Shown: in pieces, positions 7,957 to 11,118 of the stretch | Numbering within the stretch: the stretch's first letter is position 1 | How the letters are laid out: every line of letters starts with the position of its first letter | Assembly (NCBI GenBank): GCA_023458995.1 | Contig: JAEWVV010000041.1 | Coordinates: 1-11,118, forward strand | Source of the DNA: Bacillota bacterium | GTDB taxonomy: Bacteria > Bacillota_I > Bacilli_A > Acholeplasmatales > Acholeplasmataceae | Direction of reading: 5' to 3' | Length of the DNA: 11,118 bases | Position numbers and translations under genes: made by a program | The notes under the pieces: model-generated | Database searches by the model: none | What the model saw: only the letters and a program-made list of their open reading frames with translations | What the model was told of the DNA's origin: nothing

Positions 7957-8000
7957 CGCCTTGAAGTGAACTAAATTTAAAAAACAAAGGAGAAAAAAAC

Positions 8001-9641
8001 GTGAGTAAAAGATTTTTAGCGTTACTACTTGTTGTGGTGTTAGGATTTACTCTTGCAGCATGTGCATCTAAAGGTTTAGATAAAGATGCTGAAGGTGAAA
8101 TCACAATCATGACATATAACGGAGATGGCCAAACATACGAAGATTTTGGACATGCAGAAATTGATCCACTTGAAATTACCAACCAAAACGTTGGTCTACT
8201 CTATGCGGTAGCAAAAGAATTCAATGTACATTATCCAAATATCAAGATCAATGTCCATTTCAAGCAAGGTGATTCTTACAACAACACAACTAAAGAAACA
8301 TGGGACCAATACAGAAGCAACTTCGAACAGCAAACAGGTGACAAAGTTGACATTTGGTCTGTAACTGACTTAGCAGCTGATACAACACGTGGATTAGTCT
8401 CAGACTTATCCGTGTTTGCAGAATATGATTCTTACAAAGAATTCAATCCTCAATTACTTGGATTATTAAATTACTATGGTGTGCAAGCAGCACTTCCAGA
8501 ATATTTAATTCCATGGGGAATCTATGTCAATAGAGACCTTGCTGAAGAAAAGAATATTGATGTACCAGATCCAGATTGGACAATTGAAGAATATACAGAA
8601 TTTATTACAAACAGTGTTCCAAACGAATATTATGGATCAGAAAACCCTCATTGGCGTATAATGTTTACTGGTGCAACAACAATGGGTCAACAACTTCTTA
8701 AACAAGGTGTTGGCGGTGATTACATCAATGTAAACTCTGACGAAGTTAGAGCAATCGTTCCTTACTTTGCACAATGGGCTGAACATGCTTTATGGCCAAC
8801 AGGAGCAAGCTGGAGCACAGGTGCTACAACTGATGAATTCTACAGCAGTGGTTCATGGTGGCAACACAACTTCTTCAAACAAGGTAAGATGCTTACAAAT
8901 GCTGATGATCCTTGGATGTTAGGCGATGCTGCAAATCCATTTACAAGCGACCTAATGAAGAATGATGTTGACTGGGATTACTATCCAAGACCTTCTACTT
9001 CAGGTGTTGATAATACAGTTGGATTCGTATTAGACCCAATTGCAGTTAGAAACTACGCAATGGACGATAATAATGCTGAATTATCTGAAGAAGAATTCAA
9101 AAACTTAGAAATTGCTTACACATTTGCACATTTCTGGACAGCAGATACACGTTCATGGGAAGCAAGAAGCAGACAACAATATAACAATGGTACTTCATTA
9201 CAACCCGTTTTAAATGATGGTCTACCCGTTATTATCGGTGATGAATATGACAAGCAAATGGAATACTGGTATTCAGTTCCAACTCATGCATATTGGAAGA
9301 ACAAAGAAAAAACTCCTGGTTTCCAAATGATTCTAGACATCTTTAAAGATGGTATTCTTACAGATACTGCAGATAAAGCATATCCATGGACATTTGATAA
9401 CAATGGATCAAGAGATGTTATCATTAAAGAAATTTGGGGCTATGATGATCCAAAAGTATTGTCAGGCGACCCAGAAGCTACTTCTCCAAGAATTCTTGAT
9501 GGTGTAGCTGCAACGAACGCTTATCTTGCAAGACTTCCAGAATGGAACATCGTATGGAATGAACGTTTTGAACAAGCATTTGCTGATTTAAAAGAAGCTT
9601 TAAAGACTTATTATCAAAAATCAGACGCAGATTTTGAATAA
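8001..9641 (+). CDS. ABC importer sugar-binding lipoprotein (family 1 extracellular solute-binding protein)
   Basis: This 546-residue lipoprotein is predicted to capture oligosaccharides outside the membrane and hand them to ABC permeases. The signal sequence ends in the lipobox LAAC, with Cys21 as the lipid-anchored residue. After a short linker the mature domain begins with EITIMTYNG, the usual first strand of family 1 sugar-binding proteins. PWGIYVNRDLAEEKNI with DWTIEEYTEF (around 170-200) is the classic hinge-proximal segment of that family. The protein is rich in Trp and Tyr, suiting stacking against a sugar chain. It is longer than the usual 400-450 residues, which fits a large oligosaccharide ligand. 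The start is GTG, chosen because AAAGGAG lies 8 bases upstream and the signal peptide begins there. No permease gene follows immediately; a large modular protein does, after a hairpin. Exact ligand is unknown; beta-glucan oligosaccharides are suggested by the neighbours. Confidence 0.92.
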   Translation: MSKRFLALLLVVVLGFTLAACASKGLDKDAEGEITIMTYNGDGQTYEDFGHAEIDPLEITNQNVGLLYAVAKEFNVHYPNIKINVHFKQGDSYNNTTKETWDQYRSNFEQQTGDKVDIWSVTDLAADTTRGLVSDLSVFAEYDSYKEFNPQLLGLLNYYGVQAALPEYLIPWGIYVNRDLAEEKNIDVPDPDWTIEEYTEFITNSVPNEYYGSENPHWRIMFTGATTMGQQLLKQGVGGDYINVNSDEVRAIVPYFAQWAEHALWPTGASWSTGATTDEFYSSGSWWQHNFFKQGKMLTNADDPWMLGDAANPFTSDLMKNDVDWDYYPRPSTSGVDNTVGFVLDPIAVRNYAMDDNNAELSEEEFKNLEIAYTFAHFWTADTRSWEARSRQQYNNGTSLQPVLNDGLPVIIGDEYDKQMEYWYSVPTHAYWKNKEKTPGFQMILDIFKDGILTDTADKAYPWTFDNNGSRDVIIKEIWGYDDPKVLSGDPEATSPRILDGVAATNAYLARLPEWNIVWNERFEQAFADLKEALKTYYQKSDADFE

Positions 9642-9674
9642 TTAACACTAAGATTTTCAATCATAGACAGACAG

Positions 9675-9701
9675 TGGAGGCACCAAGATTTGGTGCCTCC
9701 A
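9675..9701 (+). repeat. Perfect 12-bp intergenic hairpin without U-tract
   Basis: TGGAGGCACCAA (9675-9686) and TTGGTGCCTCCA (9690-9701) pair perfectly across a 3-base loop. The stem is far more GC-rich than its surroundings. No T-run follows on either strand, so it is a poor intrinsic terminator. In its position between a binding-protein gene and later genes of the same transcript it most likely shields the upstream mRNA from 3' exonucleases, keeping the binding protein in excess. Partial termination is the alternative. Confidence 0.8.
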
Positions 9702-9720
9702 AATTATAAAAGGGGCAGTA

Positions 9721-11118
9721 ATGATACTTATGAGAAAACTAAAACAGACAATCGTCATCTTAATCGCTTTAATCTTAGCTATTATAGGGATAACAAGCCT
9801 AACTAAAAGTAGTTATGCTTATGTTCCAGATGGTTTGCTATCTCAAAATGAAGTATCATCTGCTTACCAATTATTAGAAGAACTTTTAATTGAACAAGGT
9901 ACTTTGAAATATATGTATTCAGACTATTTAAATGAACACCAACATCAAATCAAAATTAATTTAGGTACCCACACGGGTGTTTTAGATAATTCTGACGGTA
10001 TTGATGTTGATTTAAATAAACCCACGAAAGACATTGGCTTAGATGATAAAGCTGTTTACCATGTGGATGTTACTGAAGCTGGGTATTACCAACTCAATCT
10101 CGAATATTTTATTACGACTTCTACACTTAATGACATCATTGTTTCCGTATTAATCAATGGTGAATCTTACTATAATGAAATGCAATCCATCATTATCCCT
10201 GTGTTATGGCAAGACGAAACAAAAGATTTTGCTACTGACCGCTATGGCGATCAAGTCTTATCAAATCAAGTACTTATTCCCGGATGGAAACAGTCGTCAT
10301 TATATGGAAGCACATACACGACAATTGATCCCCTCCTTTTTTACTTTAATGAGGGAATCAATGAAGTTGAAGTAAAAAACGTAACATCAACATCCGTTAA
10401 AGTCGCGGATTTAAAGATTGAACCTGCACAATTTAGTCCTCTTTATGAAGACTATATCAAATCTTATACATCAAGTGATGTCAGTGGTCTCATTAACATT
10501 GAAGCTGTAAACTATGTTTCTAAGAATTCTTCATATATTCAATCATATGCATTCAATAATCCATCGGTTAAACCTTATGATCCTGTTTATAAAAAACTGA
10601 ACGTGATTGATGGAACAACATGGAAGAGACCTGGACAAGCAATCGATTATACATTTGAAGTTGAAAAGAGTGGTTTATACCAATTGGCATTCCATTATAT
10701 CAACGATAAAACCGATTTTGATGTCGTGAGATCCATCGCAATCGATGGAATTATTCCTTTTGAAGAATTTAAAGCTTATCAAATACCACCTACAAAATCT
10801 CAAACATTAACCATTCATAAGGTAGCAAACCAAGATGAACCTTATCTTGTATACCTTGAAGCAGGTACGCATAAACTTACACTTAAAGCTGAAAGCGAAC
10901 CTTTCCAAGAAAGCTTACAAAGAATTCAAAGACTAATTGATCATATCAATGCTTTCTCACTTGAAATTAGAAAGATCACCGGTAAAACAGTCGATAAAGA
11001 TCGTACATGGCGCTTCTCTCAATACATTCCAGAGACTCCACTTTATTTAGAAGCTTATCAAACACTCATTAAAGGTATTATTAGTGATTTATCGATGTAT
11101 GCTCCAAATGCGCATGCA
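9721..11118 (+). CDS. Large exported modular protein with two sugar-binding-like beta-sandwich domains (partial)
   Basis: The frame stays open for 466 codons to the window edge; the C-terminus is missing. Residues 8-27 form a hydrophobic export signal or anchor with a possible cleavage site after SYA (33). No lipobox is seen. Two modules follow. The first, about 80-235, contains YHVDVTEAGYYQLNLEYF; the second, about 257-392, starts INIEAVNY and contains YTFEVEKSGLYQLAFHYI. These parallel strands and the EA-type opening resemble CBM6/CBM35-like galactose-binding folds, so the two look like diverged repeats. Residues after 395 become helical. The ATG at 9721 has AGGGG 5 bases upstream; an ATG three codons later is less well spaced. 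It is cotranscribed with the binding lipoprotein, 79 bases after its stop. A possible full architecture is carbohydrate-binding modules fused to a C-terminal solute-binding domain, as in some Firmicute importers, but that part is not visible here. Confidence 0.75.
   Translation, partial: MILMRKLKQTIVILIALILAIIGITSLTKSSYAYVPDGLLSQNEVSSAYQLLEELLIEQGTLKYMYSDYLNEHQHQIKINLGTHTGVLDNSDGIDVDLNKPTKDIGLDDKAVYHVDVTEAGYYQLNLEYFITTSTLNDIIVSVLINGESYYNEMQSIIIPVLWQDETKDFATDRYGDQVLSNQVLIPGWKQSSLYGSTYTTIDPLLFYFNEGINEVEVKNVTSTSVKVADLKIEPAQFSPLYEDYIKSYTSSDVSGLINIEAVNYVSKNSSYIQSYAFNNPSVKPYDPVYKKLNVIDGTTWKRPGQAIDYTFEVEKSGLYQLAFHYINDKTDFDVVRSIAIDGIIPFEEFKAYQIPPTKSQTLTIHKVANQDEPYLVYLEAGTHKLTLKAESEPFQESLQRIQRLIDHINAFSLEIRKITGKTVDKDRTWRFSQYIPETPLYLEAYQTLIKGIISDLSMYAPNAHA

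Noticed and set aside
7874..8182. 102-codon minus-strand open frame over the importer promoter
   Set aside because: It overlaps the promoter, the ribosome binding site and the signal peptide of the binding protein, lacks a ribosome binding site and has no recognisable protein character.
9675..9701. Intrinsic terminator of the binding-protein gene
   Set aside because: The stem is strong but neither strand has a following T-run, and the next gene starts 20 bases later with no promoter of its own visible.
10157..10375. 72-codon plus-strand open frame within the modular protein gene
   Set aside because: It is in another frame of an uninterrupted 466-codon gene and does not mark a frameshift.
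1..11118. tRNA or rRNA genes, CRISPR arrays, insertion sequences, att sites
   Set aside because: No cloverleaf-like segments, regularly spaced repeats, transposase motifs or terminal inverted repeats were seen on reading both strands.

Overview
The window is A+T-rich, densely coded bacterial DNA. Tryptophan is read from TGG, no in-frame TGA is needed, and all five complete genes end in TAA. Start sites have AGGA-type ribosome binding sites, and surface proteins carry Gram-positive-style lipoprotein signals. My best guess is a standard-code, wall-less Mollicute such as Acholeplasma or a relative, or otherwise another low-GC Firmicute. This rests on base composition, code use and protein character, not on a marker gene.

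Layout: (1) At 1-2539, minus strand, is a two-gene ABC exporter of the MacB/LolD-FtsX type. A 223-residue ATPase overlaps by 17 bases a long permease that runs intact off the left edge. (2) At 2540-2800 is an intergenic region holding a terminator for the genes to its right and a probable promoter for the exporter. (3) At 2801-6852, minus strand, is a two-gene operon. A secreted GH16 endo-beta-glucanase lipoprotein is followed 14 bases later by a 1047-residue cytoplasmic phosphorylase of the GH94-related GH161/GH149 type (beta-1,3-glucan phosphorylases). (4) At 6853-7036 is a divergent promoter region. (5) At 7037-7678, plus strand, is a cytoplasmic SGNH esterase resembling the acetylxylan esterase Axe2, closed by a clear terminator. 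(6) At 7724-8000 is a regulatory region in which a LacI-type operator is embedded in a strong promoter. (7) At 8001-9641, plus strand, is a 546-residue sugar-binding lipoprotein of an ABC importer. It is followed by a 12-bp perfect hairpin without a U-tract. (8) From 9721 to the right edge is the first 466 codons of a large exported protein with two sugar-binding-like beta-sandwich modules.

Regions 3-8 read as a glycan-use locus. The surface GH16 enzyme cuts a beta-glucan, probably beta-1,3 or mixed-linked. The lipoprotein, perhaps with the large modular protein, captures the oligosaccharides for an ABC importer whose permeases would lie to the right. Inside the cell the esterase strips acetyl groups and the phosphorylase splits the chains with phosphate, giving glucose 1-phosphate without spending ATP. 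The roles of single enzymes are well supported by motifs; the joint pathway is inferred from gene order. The exporter in region 1 appears to be an unrelated neighbour.
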